A stretch of 64,000 bases of DNA, taken from positions 62,001 to 126,000 of the forward strand of contig JAFEBS010000019.1 of NCBI GenBank assembly GCA_018242525.1, read 5' to 3'. Each line of letters begins with the position of its first letter. The stretch's first letter is position 1. The translations under genes were made by a program, and so were the position numbers. Origin of the DNA: Planctomycetota bacterium (GTDB lineage: Bacteria; Planctomycetota; Planctomycetia; Planctomycetales; Planctomycetaceae). The notes under the pieces are model-generated. The model saw only the letters and a program-made list of their open reading frames with translations, had not been told where the DNA came from and did not search any database. Positions 26,734 through 36,492 of this stretch are shown piece after piece.

Positions 26734-27554
26734 GCAACGCTGCGACCGAGTACCGATACAACCGACTGACCTGGCCGGAAATGAACGATGCGATCGGGAT
26801 GCAGAAGCTGATCATCCTGCCGACCGGTTCGACAGAGCAGCATGGTCATCACCTGCCGATCGATGTTGATGTCTTCCTGTGTGAATCGGTCTGTCACGAA
26901 GTCGGCCGGCGCATTCCCGACAAGGTCCTGGTGTTGCCTCCCATTTCGTACGGACTGAACCGGCATCACATCGATTTTCCAGGGACGATTCACATTGAAC
27001 CGGACGTGTTCGTGAACTTTGGACTGAACATCACCAAGAGTGTCGCGTACCACGGATTCCAGAAGATCCTGATCGTCAACGGACATGGATCGAATGCGCC
27101 CCTGATCGATCTGATCGCGCGCAAGACGGTCCTGGAAACTCAGTCGTTGTGTTTTGCGACCACGTACTTCTGGTTCCTGATGGAAGAGTTCAACAAGATC
27201 CGCGAATCCGACGTGATCGCTCATGCCGACGAGTTTGAAACATCGCTGTACCTGCATCTGGCGGGTGATCGGGTGCAGATGGACAAGGCCGTCGCGGACA
27301 ACGATCGGATGGGCAAGTTCGTCAGCAGCGACAGCACAATGAATTACTTCGTGCGGTTCAACGACTACTGGGGCCGCTGGACGAAGACCGGAGTTCACGG
27401 CGATGCCACCAAGGGGACTGCCGAAAAGGGCCGGATCATCTTTGAAGCAGCCGTCAGCGGGCTGGTGAAGCTGGTGGATGAACTGCGCGACTGGCCCATT
27501 GAAAAACGGGCGGACATGCACACCCATCCCGTGCAAAGCCAGATTCAGTGGTGA
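26730..27554 (+). CDS. Creatininase-family amidohydrolase
   Basis: A 274-aa cytoplasmic metal-dependent hydrolase. The family motif STEQHGHHLPIDVD (residues 34-47) provides the Glu, His and Asp ligands; NGHGSN (117-122) supplies another His, and AHADEFETSLYL the late Glu. Creatininase relatives open cyclic amides such as creatinine, or act on formamidopyrimidine and mycofactocin intermediates; residue patterns here do not settle the substrate. Its start codon overlaps the MFS transporter stop by four bases (ATGA), indicating translational coupling and a shared catabolic task. No regulator is adjacent. Confidence 0.92.
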   Translation: MSNAATEYRYNRLTWPEMNDAIGMQKLIILPTGSTEQHGHHLPIDVDVFLCESVCHEVGRRIPDKVLVLPPISYGLNRHHIDFPGTIHIEPDVFVNFGLNITKSVAYHGFQKILIVNGHGSNAPLIDLIARKTVLETQSLCFATTYFWFLMEEFNKIRESDVIAHADEFETSLYLHLAGDRVQMDKAVADNDRMGKFVSSDSTMNYFVRFNDYWGRWTKTGVHGDATKGTAEKGRIIFEAAVSGLVKLVDELRDWPIEKRADMHTHPVQSQIQW

Positions 27555-27770
27555 AAACGGTCGTGATCCTGATCGACAGTTTCTACGTATTGATGTTGGG
27601 GAGCGAGAATCCCTGTCGCCCGGAACCCGGCGTCGCCAGGCACGGATTGGTACAATCGGCCTGTCGCAAGTCGGCACGTTCTTACCATGTTGCGTCGTGA
27701 TCCACGTTTTTCGTGAGGGACATTACCTGTCCCTGTCGATCGCGAGATGTCGCAGTTCTCAGGAAGACTT
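27555..27770. other. Intergenic spacer
   Basis: A 216-base gap with no gene. AGGAAG five bases before ATG 27771 is the ribosome-binding site of the RDD gene; an in-frame ATG at 27747 lacks one. Confidence 0.3.
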
Positions 27771-29543
27771 ATGTCCCAACACGACTCCCGTTCCGGCCAG
27801 CCGCTGAAGGCGTCTTATGTGATCTTGTTGATCGCGCTCACGATCCTGGGATACGCCGCATCTGTGATGTTGCCCTGGGTGATTGCGGTGTCACTGGGAG
27901 GGCCGTTTGAGTGGCGTAACCTGCTGCAGAGTCGTGTTCCGGAATCCAAATTCGCCGTCCTCTGGAACGACGACGTGTGTATCCCGTCGCTGACTCTGAA
28001 CATGCTGTCACCCGGACGGATGGTCCATTCGCTGGAGATCATTAATCCGCAGACCCGGGAGACTCGGTCGATCAAGACGTCGATTCCGCCGGGAAAGATG
28101 AAGCTGGTTCCCGACGGCAACCAACTGTGGTGTCTGAGCGGTTCGATTGTGCATCACGTTCAGGATGATGTGGTCACGGAAACGTCGACGGGTTTGACTT
28201 TGAAATCGCCCGAATCCGCGTTTCTTTATGAAGGACAACTGGCGGTCCTGGAAGAAACCTTCCCCGGATCGGGTTCAAAGGTGGCGACGCCCGTTCATCA
28301 ACTGCTGGTCTGGTCGAATGACATGTGGCAGAACCGCGGTCGGATCCTGTTACCGAAGGTCTATAGCGAGTCGACAGAAGGTTCAGCGGGCAATTCACCA
28401 TCGGATGATCAATCCTCCGCACCGGCAAATCCGGCGTTCCAGGGTGTCTCTGAAGTTCATGTCCTGAATTTTCAGGGACAACTTCACCTGTTTTGTTCGG
28501 ACGGCAGCAGAGTCCTGTATTCCAATCGGCTGGAGATTGTTCCCGCCGAAGCGGCGTCTGCACTGGATGTTGAGAATGCCGAGATTCCGTTGCCTGGCTG
28601 GATCCTGGTGGGAAATCACACGCAATTCGATGTCGGCAGCGATGCCGAGGGACTGCTGCTGGTGGAGCAGAACGCAAATTTCCGCTCAGGGTCCATGAGT
28701 ACGGATGCCACCGTCGTGCGATTGTCGGGCGAGAAGTGGACCAAGTCTCAGACGTGGCAGCGTGCCGGGTTGATGATCGAACCGCACCTGATTTCGAATG
28801 GCAAAACCGCCTATATCATTGGTCAGACGCTCGGCAATCATTTGGCGCTTTGTAATCTGCAGAAAACGGAAGTTCGCCTGCCATTCAGTGCTTCACCCAC
28901 CATGGATCGACTGGCCCAGTCAGTCCAGAAGATCGCCTGGTGGGCGTCGTATCCCATCCTGATCCTTTACGCTCTGATCGTGTCCCGGCTGATGACAGCG
29001 TACCGCAGTAGTCGTTATGAGTACGGCAATCGTACGGTCGAACTGGCGTCCATGACCCGCCGGGCGATCGCCAAGATCGTGGATGTGTACATGGTGTCGC
29101 TGCCGCTGCTGGTTCTTCAATGGGTGTATATCGGATCGCAGGCCGAAATGCAGGAATGGTTGCTCGACAAGATGTCCACGCTCGATCTGCAGCTCTTTAC
29201 AATGATGATGTTCGGAGTGCTCGGACTGGTCGTCTATGCGGTTACCTGGTTGCTGGTACTCGGTGTGCTGCAGGGACGATGGGGGATCAGCCCTGGCAAG
29301 TGGCTGCTGGGGATTCGCGTCGTGCGGACGACCTTGAGACCCTGCGGTGTCTTTCGGGGAACGCTGCGCGAAATCATGTCGTTGATCGATGGCATGATTT
29401 GTTTTGCGTGGGTGCCGGGTGCCCTGTTCTTCGGATTGACCAGCCTGCGGCAACGGATCGGGGATCTGGTCGGGGACACGATCGTGATCCGCAAGCCGGG
29501 CTCCGAGTCATTCACCGGTGAAGCGGTTCTGAAGTCCACTTGA
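27771..29543 (+). CDS. Membrane protein with C-terminal RDD domain
   Basis: A 590-aa integral membrane protein. One N-terminal helix (about residues 15-40, SYVILLIALTILGYAAS) is followed by about 350 residues of beta-rich sequence with propeller-like strands, probably outside the membrane. A second helix at about 390-410 leads to the RDD domain (about 425-585): RRAIAKIVDVYMVSLPLLV, then WGISPGKWLLGIRVVR and LRQRIGDLVGDTIVI, the classic RDD elements (Arg, Asp, Asp in helices 1-3). RDD proteins include transporters and assembly factors; role here unknown. Separated by 216 bp from the creatininase gene. Confidence 0.82.
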   Translation: MSQHDSRSGQPLKASYVILLIALTILGYAASVMLPWVIAVSLGGPFEWRNLLQSRVPESKFAVLWNDDVCIPSLTLNMLSPGRMVHSLEIINPQTRETRSIKTSIPPGKMKLVPDGNQLWCLSGSIVHHVQDDVVTETSTGLTLKSPESAFLYEGQLAVLEETFPGSGSKVATPVHQLLVWSNDMWQNRGRILLPKVYSESTEGSAGNSPSDDQSSAPANPAFQGVSEVHVLNFQGQLHLFCSDGSRVLYSNRLEIVPAEAASALDVENAEIPLPGWILVGNHTQFDVGSDAEGLLLVEQNANFRSGSMSTDATVVRLSGEKWTKSQTWQRAGLMIEPHLISNGKTAYIIGQTLGNHLALCNLQKTEVRLPFSASPTMDRLAQSVQKIAWWASYPILILYALIVSRLMTAYRSSRYEYGNRTVELASMTRRAIAKIVDVYMVSLPLLVLQWVYIGSQAEMQEWLLDKMSTLDLQLFTMMMFGVLGLVVYAVTWLLVLGVLQGRWGISPGKWLLGIRVVRTTLRPCGVFRGTLREIMSLIDGMICFAWVPGALFFGLTSLRQRIGDLVGDTIVIRKPGSESFTGEAVLKST

Positions 29544-29655
29544 TTCGGGCAGTTGCGACAGTCGGACCTGCCGCGGGTCGCTTGACCGAAGTTGTGACGG
29601 TTCACAAGATAGGCAGGTCGACACGTCCAATTGTTCACATCAGGCAGGATCGGGA

Positions 29656-30864
29656 ATGACCATGAAATCGTTGCTGCAACAAAGGCTGGTTGCGGGGTTG
29701 CTGATCGGATCTTGTGTGGTCGCGATGGGTTGCGGCCGAATTCCCAAGCCAAACCAGGGTGGAACGACGCGGACCACGAAAACGACCGGTAAAGACCACG
29801 ATCCCATGGAAATGAACATGCCTACTGTGCAAAGTGAACCCTACGGAACCACGGCCGCCGGCGAAGAGGTGACTCAATACAGCCTGCGAAACAGATCGGG
29901 AATGAAGGTCAACCTGATTGACTGGGGGGCCATCATCACCAGTGTCGAAGTTCCCGATCGCGAAGGGAAGATGGCCAACGTGACGCTCAGCCATCCAGAT
30001 CTCGCCGCGTACGAGGAAAATGCCCCCTACTTCGGTGGAGCCTGCGGTCGCTATGCCAATCGCATCGCCGGCGGCAAGTTTACCCTGGACGGCATGGAAT
30101 ACACTCTGTTTCTGAACAACGGCCCGAACACCCTGCATGGCGGCAAGGAGGGCTTCATGAAGAAGCTGTGGGCTGCAGAAACCTTGCAGGAAGACACCCA
30201 GGTCAGCGTCACGTTGACCTATGTCAGTCCGGACGGCGAGGAAGGTTACCCGGGCAAGCTGAAAACCGCAGTCACCTATACGCTGACCGATGCGGATGAA
30301 TTGCGGATTGATTACAAGGCGACCACCGACAAGCCCACGGTTCTTAACCTGACGAACCATGCGTATTGGAATCTTGGGGGTGCCGGAAGTGGTCTGATCC
30401 TGGATCACGAACTGACGCTGTTCTGTTCCAGGTATTTGCCCGTCGATGAAACGGGAATCCCCACGGGCGAACTGGCCCCCGTCGAGGGAACCTGCATGGA
30501 CTTCCTGAAACCACACACGATTGGCGAACGCATTGATCAGCCCGTGAATGGCTCTGGCGGGTATGACCACTGTTACGTCGTCGACGGCGAGGCCACCAAA
30601 CTGCGACCTGCCGCCAAAGTCGTGGAGCCGAAGTCCGGTCGCGTCCTCGAAATCCTGACCACCGAACCTGGCATCCAGTTCTACACGGGGAATTTTCTGG
30701 AAGGGAACGCCAAGACTGGGAACACACCCAGGCATGGTGCGTTCTGTCTGGAAACCCAGCACTTCCCGGACTCACCCAACCACCCCGATTTCCCAACAAC
30801 ACGCCTGAATCCTGGCGACACATACTCGCAGACCACCGTGCATAAGTTTACCGTGCTGAAATAG
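29656..30864 (+). CDS. galM: Aldose 1-epimerase, predicted lipoprotein
   Basis: A 402-aa galactose mutarotase-type protein that interconverts alpha and beta anomers of aldoses. Conserved stretches are CGRYANRIAGGKFTLDG, NGPNTLHGGKEGF, LTNHAYWNLGG with the catalytic His, and the Glu-containing CLETQHFPDSPNHPDFP near the C-terminus. Length is somewhat above the usual 340-380 because of an N-terminal signal with a lipobox (VAMGC, Cys near residue 26) and a Thr/Lys-rich linker. It is therefore likely lipid-anchored outside the cytoplasmic membrane, acting on sugars from polymer breakdown. It converges with the BlaR1-type gene, nine bases apart. The alternative ATG six bases later does not change the prediction. 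Confidence 0.93.
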   Translation: MTMKSLLQQRLVAGLLIGSCVVAMGCGRIPKPNQGGTTRTTKTTGKDHDPMEMNMPTVQSEPYGTTAAGEEVTQYSLRNRSGMKVNLIDWGAIITSVEVPDREGKMANVTLSHPDLAAYEENAPYFGGACGRYANRIAGGKFTLDGMEYTLFLNNGPNTLHGGKEGFMKKLWAAETLQEDTQVSVTLTYVSPDGEEGYPGKLKTAVTYTLTDADELRIDYKATTDKPTVLNLTNHAYWNLGGAGSGLILDHELTLFCSRYLPVDETGIPTGELAPVEGTCMDFLKPHTIGERIDQPVNGSGGYDHCYVVDGEATKLRPAAKVVEPKSGRVLEILTTEPGIQFYTGNFLEGNAKTGNTPRHGAFCLETQHFPDSPNHPDFPTTRLNPGDTYSQTTVHKFTVLK

Positions 30865-30873
30865 GTGGTCGAT

Positions 30874-33800
30874 TCAAAAGTCGCGTCGGGCACCGGGGCG
30901 TGCCCGCAGGTGAGCCGTGATTCCATTCCTGGAAACGGCATCGACCTGGACGACACCCAAATCGCCATCTGCCGATTCGACGACGAGTAAGGGGCCGTTG
31001 GGTGTTGGACCATATCCCGGCTTCGTCGGTCGGGGTCCGAAGTAATCGGTGAGCAGGATCGAGTTCCTGGCCTGTTCGGTCACCGTGCGGAACAGTTCAG
31101 CGTCTGACAAACGATCGGCCTCATGCCACTGCGTGACGGGCAAGACACCCAGTTTGGCTCCCCGCAAAGTGACCAGTCCATGCGTCGCTGCGTCGTATGC
31201 CAGCACTCCCACCTTTGTATCGACGGCCCATTGTTCCAGTGCCGGTCGGCCAGGCGGGATGGTTGCCGGTGGCTCCACGAATTCTTTGAAGAAGTCCAGG
31301 ATTCGCCGCCGCGACTGCGGACCGTCGTCGTAGACAAGGTCCCTGATCGGTCCCTGAAATTCTGCCTGGTTGGCAAATCGGGTCTGGAACCTCAACAGTG
31401 CCGATCTTCCTTCCGCCAGCAGATCCGGGTCCAGCGGTGGTGAACCTGCTCCGAATCTTGGATCGTTCTGAATCGATTTTTCTTTGACACGCATGACGAT
31501 CGTGTCGAAACTGGATTGCACGAACGTCAGATTATCCAGATTCCACTGTTTCTGGTCTTGAGCCATTTGGGCGAGTTCCGCGTCGGACAGCGGTTCGTGG
31601 AACCATCCGTGCCACGGCGAATCAAACAGTTGCTCGAGCTTTTGAATCGCATGTCCATGCGTGCGGATAATGAACGTATCCGTCGTTGGAATCGCACGAA
31701 TGAACTTGCGCCACTCGTCACGTTGCTGTTCACGCCGGGCCACCTGTTCCGAAGACAGCTCACTCGGGTTCAGGGCCATCCACAACCGCCACTTCAATGT
31801 GACGTAGGCCGGGAAGAAATTGAGATAGTCCAGATTGAAGGAAAACAGATCTCCGAATTCATCGACGATGGCGGATTGGCGCGCGGTCGGGATCGACGCG
31901 GGCATGTGGTGTTCGACAAATCGTCGGAAATCTTCGACGATCACGCGTCGATCTTCGTCACGGAACACGTCGCCGTATCTCGTCAGCAGCATCCGGTCGA
32001 AGCGACCTGTCAATTGGGTCTTCAGGTCGTTCTCGGGAGCCACTATGCGGGCGACATTCAGTTTTGGCAGTTCATCGCCGTTCACGGCAGACAGCTTCGA
32101 AGCGACACCCGTGAACTCGACCCAGTGACGCGGCCGGGAATCCAGCAGGACGCGATCGAGTTGCCCCTGTTTCAGTTCCGAACGATACGATTCCCAACCA
32201 TCCCAACCCGTTGGAATTCCCTTCGTGGTTGTGATGGTCGCTGCACCATGATTGAGCGGCGCAGGCCAGGTCTTGCCCTGTTTGTCGATCAGTCGCAGGC
32301 GGATTTCTTCGTCCGGCAGGTACCGTCTTCCCAGCATTAAATGAACTTCGCTTTCAGGGGCATCACGTAACTCGCCCAGCGCATAGTCGGCCGCCCCATA
32401 CGTGATCTCCTTCTTCGGCCGCAGGGGCCCCAGTTCCTTCCAGGGACCAGCACCGGCATGGATGCCAATTCCCGATTCTTGTCCGGTGACCGCAGCGTCG
32501 AATGAGACCAGGTACAACGACGAATCCTGGAAATCTCCCCAGCGCGAATACAGCGGCAACGGCGGAAAGTTGGCAGTCGTGACGTACGTGATTCCCATTT
32601 GTTCCGAATCGGGACTCGCCGGGTCGCGGACACAGACCAGGCCCATCAATTCGGTCCGACCCAGCGCATGCTGTTGCAGTGACCAGTCGACTGATCGGGG
32701 GACTCCATCCGCGTCCCACCAGCAGAACGGATGCGTTGCCGGCCGCGCGACTGCGATGAGAGACACGCTGCCCCCGTTCGGCAGGGGCTTTGCCCAACGC
32801 GCGGGGAGTTCCTGCGGAATCTTGGCGGCTCGGGCATTGAAGTCGGCCGCCTGCTGTAGCACCGCCTGTTCACGAGCAGTCCCGGACTTGAACCAGGCCA
32901 GATCCGCCAGCAGACGCCGCATCGGCTCGGTCACACTGGGAACTGCTTCGTAGACCATCAGGATCTGAAAATCCCGTTCGCCAGCCAATTGCTCGGTCTT
33001 TCCCACAAAGGCCACCGCAGACCCGATCGGAAGGTCGCCACGATATCGCAACGACTGCGGTTTGATTCGATGCCTGGATTTGGGTCGAAGTGTGGTCGCA
33101 TCCAACTCAAAGCGGTACTGTTGCAGATCGAGTTCCAGCGGTTGCCCGGGCAGGGCCAGATACGTTCCGCGACCCGACGAATTCGCAAATGCGTTTCCGC
33201 CGCGTGTCTGCAGGATCTGGTACGAATCCGAAAGGTGAATGTGGCGTCGATCATTTTCACGGAGGGTAGTCTCCAGGACATTGATCCGCCCCACATCGGT
33301 ATGAATATGCGCCTGCTGTGCGGGGGCGAACATGATCTGCCGCAGCCTGGCGGCATCGAATTGCAAGACGCGAAAAGCATCCTGCCGGGGCAGTTCGCCA
33401 AGACACTGCCCGGCGACCTCGTCTGCCAGCGTTCCATCAATCAGCATCGACCACGTCAAAAACTGCCGGTCTGCGGGGGCGGCATCGACTGCCGCCTTTG
33501 GCCGCGGCGACTGCTTGAATGCAATCAGTTGATTGACCGTGTTCACGAACAACGTGTCATTGGCAACGATTGGCGTCGTCTGAATGGAAGAGTTCAAGTT
33601 GTTTTCCGCGATCAATTGCTTTTCCCTGGCGAGAGCAAAGATCAGGATGTCACCATCTTCGTCACCGACGTAAACCTTGCCATCGACGATCAGTGGTGTG
33701 CCCCAGGCGGCGCAGGTCAGATCGTGAGTCCAGTAGACCACGGGCTGACCATCGATTGTCCGCCTGGCATCCAGGCAGTGCAGAAGTCCGGAGAAATCGG

Positions 33801-36492
33801 TGATGAAGAGGAGATCGTTCTTGATCACCACGTTTCCCAGAGTACGGTGCATCGTCTGCTCGAATTCAACCTTCTCCGCCGGCAGTCGACCACGCCCGGT
33901 GTAGCACCAGACGGCCGCCGAATTCGGATTCGGGAGGGCTTTTTCACCGCTTGTCGGATCGACGGCCTGCACTCGACGGGCCGGCAGGGGTTGATCATTG
34001 GCATCCACCGCCAGTTCCGGGCTGACGTCGCCGCGCCGGGTTGGATCGAGACACCACAGTCGGCCCGGTCCCTCACCATGTTCCGGGCTCTCGCCGACAC
34101 CAACATAGATCCGCCCATCGTAAAAGACCGGTGTTGCCAGGATGGAACTTCGGTCCGCCTGGCGATTACCGATCAAGTATCTGGACTTTTTGGGATTGGC
34201 GTCGAATTTCCACAGGAGCCTGGCGTGCCCGTGACCATCTCCATCGGGGCTGAAGCTGTAGAGCCAGCCATCTCCTCCCGCCATGACAACCTGGGTCTCG
34301 CCGTTGATTTCAAACGCGCAGGGACTGGACCAGCATCCCGCCAGGATGTTGGCACCGGGTGAGTTGTCGGTCCAGACGACCTGTCCCGTATGTTTGTTCA
34401 GACAGACGAAGGTCGGTGCCTGCGGGTTGACGACGACCTGATGGTCGGCACCCACTCCGTTCGACGTGATGACATAGCAGTAGTTACCCACGCAAAGCAC
34501 GGTGCTGGCCGAGGCTTCGAACGGTTCAACCTGGAACTCCTTGACCAGATCCACCTGCCAGATGAAGTCCGCATCGGATGGATCGCGGTTGGCCTCACCG
34601 ACAAACGGGCCGTCGTTTTCGCCGTCGCGAAAACCCTCTGTGTCGAGGCAGACAACATCGGACCGGTTCGAGACGTACCACAACCGGTCCCCCTCCACGG
34701 TGGGAGGCGAGCAGATTCCAATTGTCGGCCAGTCGCGAAATGCTCCGTCCTTGCCTTTGTCCAACTTGCTGTGATTTGCCTGCCAGAGCAGTTCGCCTGT
34801 GACGGCATTGTGAGCGCGCAGACAACCAAGATCGACCGTCTTCGGGAACCGGCTCACGAACCCCGGTAGATTGTTTCCTCCAACGAACACTTTTCCGTTC
34901 GCCACGACGGGAGTTGTCAGATTTCCTTTCGAGTGCTTCACCGTCCACAACACGTTTTCGCCCGTCTTGAGATCCCAATGAGTGGGGATGTTCTCCCCCG
35001 CGGGTGTGTTGTTGCGATGGGGGGACCCGCACCACTGCGGCCAGTCTTTTGCTCGGACTTGCTGTCGGGCGATGGACTGCAACGCATTCACCGTCGGGTC
35101 GAACTTGCCTGAAGGTGCAGGGTCGAGCTGAGCTCTTTCGCCAGATCGCTGTTCCGGCCGGACATCCCCGGCCCCGGCGTCGACAGTCTCAACCGAAGAA
35201 TCTCGATCGAAATTGAGATCCCGGTGTTCGGCCGTAGCGCGCGACGCCACCCAGATTCCAGCCACAGCCAGCAGGCACAGCACCGTCGTCCCGGACAGCA
35301 GGCCCCGTGTGGCGGGGCGAGCGACCCGCTGCTGGGGCAGAAGGCGTCGAACTCGCTGGACAAGATTTCCCCCGGTCCCGGCCATGGAACCAGCCGCCAG
35401 CGCCGTGGCCGTGTCGGCCTGACGAAGTTCTTCCAGTGCCAGCAACATTCGACCATACGTCGCCCGGTCGCCAATCACCTCCAGGGCAATGTCGTCGCAG
35501 CAAAGTTCCCGCTCGTGCCGGATGCGACTCGACAACCACCAGACAGCCGGGTGATAGAACAACAACGTCTCAACCACGATCTGGAACGCGTTGACCAGCC
35601 AGTCGTGCCGCCTCACATGTGCCAGTTCGTGAGCCAGCAGCGACTGCAGTTGAATCGGTGTGAGTCCGGTCAGGACGCTGGCTGGAAGCAGGATCATCGG
35701 CCGCAAATATCCGACAACCATTGGCACGGCGACCTGTGCCGACTGGACAATGCGGACGACTCGCGTCAGACCCATCCTGTTGGCCAGGTCCGTCAATTGC
35801 CGCTGTAAATCGTCGGAGACGGGTGAGAGCCCCGTACGACGCAGTTTCGATTGAGTCCACAGTCCGCAGATCGGCCTGAGCGAAAACAGCGCCACTCCTG
35901 CCAGCCAAAGCAGAACGAGCCACGGCAATCGCGGTTCCACAACCGTCCGACATCGCTCCAGGAATCCCGTCGCCGGATAATCCTGCATCGGATTGCCTGC
36001 GGTCGCTACGACGCCACTCGGAACACCCGTTTCCAGGGGAACTTCCGCCTGCGAAACGGTCGTTGGCACCAGGGAAGGTCTCACGGTGTCCGGTTCATGC
36101 GACGATGTTGCGCCCGGTTCGACCGACTGCTGCACATCCGTGGGATCGACGCTCGGCACTTCCCGAATTTCGCTGGACGTGACTTTCACTTCGCTCGTCC
36201 GCGGCGCGATTTCCAACATCGCCCATGTCAGGCAGGGGAGCGATGCCATCACGGTCATCAACATCACCCCGGCCACGTACCGTGAACTCGCATTGCGTCG
36301 TTTCAAAACCAGTTCAAGGAGTCCGGCGACAATTGCCACTGCCACCATCTGCCAGGTCGAATGCACCAGTGTCCACCCCAATCGCTCGACCCATTCGGGA
36401 ATGACGCCCGGATTGAGGACTGCAGGGACCAGGATCCAGGATTGCAGCACGGCCAGAATCAAACCATAGGCGCTGACAACCAGAGCTTTCAT
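30874..36492 (-). CDS. M56 (BlaR1-type) metallopeptidase fused to PQQ-like propeller, 1872 aa
   Basis: The N-terminal 400 residues are a BlaR1/MecR1-type membrane protease: membrane segments near 5-20, 45-65, 80-95 and 190-205, zinc motif HELAH at 288-292, and HERELCCDDIALEVIGD, the usual second signature. A further membrane helix at 401-417 carries the rest of the chain outside. Residues 483-993 form a PQQ-like beta-propeller (DWPQWCGSPHRNNTPAGENI, GKVFVGGNN, GKVYVGDEDGDIL). Residues 1000-1872 are unassigned, with no second peptidase motif. No beta-lactam-binding (penicillin-binding) motif SxxK/SxN is evident, so the ligand differs from BlaR1. It overlaps the BlaI gene by ATGA. The longer open frame upstream of 36492 lies inside blaI and is not coding. 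Confidence 0.88.
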   Translation of the reverse strand: MKALVVSAYGLILAVLQSWILVPAVLNPGVIPEWVERLGWTLVHSTWQMVAVAIVAGLLELVLKRRNASSRYVAGVMLMTVMASLPCLTWAMLEIAPRTSEVKVTSSEIREVPSVDPTDVQQSVEPGATSSHEPDTVRPSLVPTTVSQAEVPLETGVPSGVVATAGNPMQDYPATGFLERCRTVVEPRLPWLVLLWLAGVALFSLRPICGLWTQSKLRRTGLSPVSDDLQRQLTDLANRMGLTRVVRIVQSAQVAVPMVVGYLRPMILLPASVLTGLTPIQLQSLLAHELAHVRRHDWLVNAFQIVVETLLFYHPAVWWLSSRIRHERELCCDDIALEVIGDRATYGRMLLALEELRQADTATALAAGSMAGTGGNLVQRVRRLLPQQRVARPATRGLLSGTTVLCLLAVAGIWVASRATAEHRDLNFDRDSSVETVDAGAGDVRPEQRSGERAQLDPAPSGKFDPTVNALQSIARQQVRAKDWPQWCGSPHRNNTPAGENIPTHWDLKTGENVLWTVKHSKGNLTTPVVANGKVFVGGNNLPGFVSRFPKTVDLGCLRAHNAVTGELLWQANHSKLDKGKDGAFRDWPTIGICSPPTVEGDRLWYVSNRSDVVCLDTEGFRDGENDGPFVGEANRDPSDADFIWQVDLVKEFQVEPFEASASTVLCVGNYCYVITSNGVGADHQVVVNPQAPTFVCLNKHTGQVVWTDNSPGANILAGCWSSPCAFEINGETQVVMAGGDGWLYSFSPDGDGHGHARLLWKFDANPKKSRYLIGNRQADRSSILATPVFYDGRIYVGVGESPEHGEGPGRLWCLDPTRRGDVSPELAVDANDQPLPARRVQAVDPTSGEKALPNPNSAAVWCYTGRGRLPAEKVEFEQTMHRTLGNVVIKNDLLFITDFSGLLHCLDARRTIDGQPVVYWTHDLTCAAWGTPLIVDGKVYVGDEDGDILIFALAREKQLIAENNLNSSIQTTPIVANDTLFVNTVNQLIAFKQSPRPKAAVDAAPADRQFLTWSMLIDGTLADEVAGQCLGELPRQDAFRVLQFDAARLRQIMFAPAQQAHIHTDVGRINVLETTLRENDRRHIHLSDSYQILQTRGGNAFANSSGRGTYLALPGQPLELDLQQYRFELDATTLRPKSRHRIKPQSLRYRGDLPIGSAVAFVGKTEQLAGERDFQILMVYEAVPSVTEPMRRLLADLAWFKSGTAREQAVLQQAADFNARAAKIPQELPARWAKPLPNGGSVSLIAVARPATHPFCWWDADGVPRSVDWSLQQHALGRTELMGLVCVRDPASPDSEQMGITYVTTANFPPLPLYSRWGDFQDSSLYLVSFDAAVTGQESGIGIHAGAGPWKELGPLRPKKEITYGAADYALGELRDAPESEVHLMLGRRYLPDEEIRLRLIDKQGKTWPAPLNHGAATITTTKGIPTGWDGWESYRSELKQGQLDRVLLDSRPRHWVEFTGVASKLSAVNGDELPKLNVARIVAPENDLKTQLTGRFDRMLLTRYGDVFRDEDRRVIVEDFRRFVEHHMPASIPTARQSAIVDEFGDLFSFNLDYLNFFPAYVTLKWRLWMALNPSELSSEQVARREQQRDEWRKFIRAIPTTDTFIIRTHGHAIQKLEQLFDSPWHGWFHEPLSDAELAQMAQDQKQWNLDNLTFVQSSFDTIVMRVKEKSIQNDPRFGAGSPPLDPDLLAEGRSALLRFQTRFANQAEFQGPIRDLVYDDGPQSRRRILDFFKEFVEPPATIPPGRPALEQWAVDTKVGVLAYDAATHGLVTLRGAKLGVLPVTQWHEADRLSDAELFRTVTEQARNSILLTDYFGPRPTKPGYGPTPNGPLLVVESADGDLGVVQVDAVSRNGITAHLRARPGARRDF

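Noticed and set aside
32989..34362. 457-codon plus-strand frame
   Set aside because: Antisense to the propeller part of the M56 protein.
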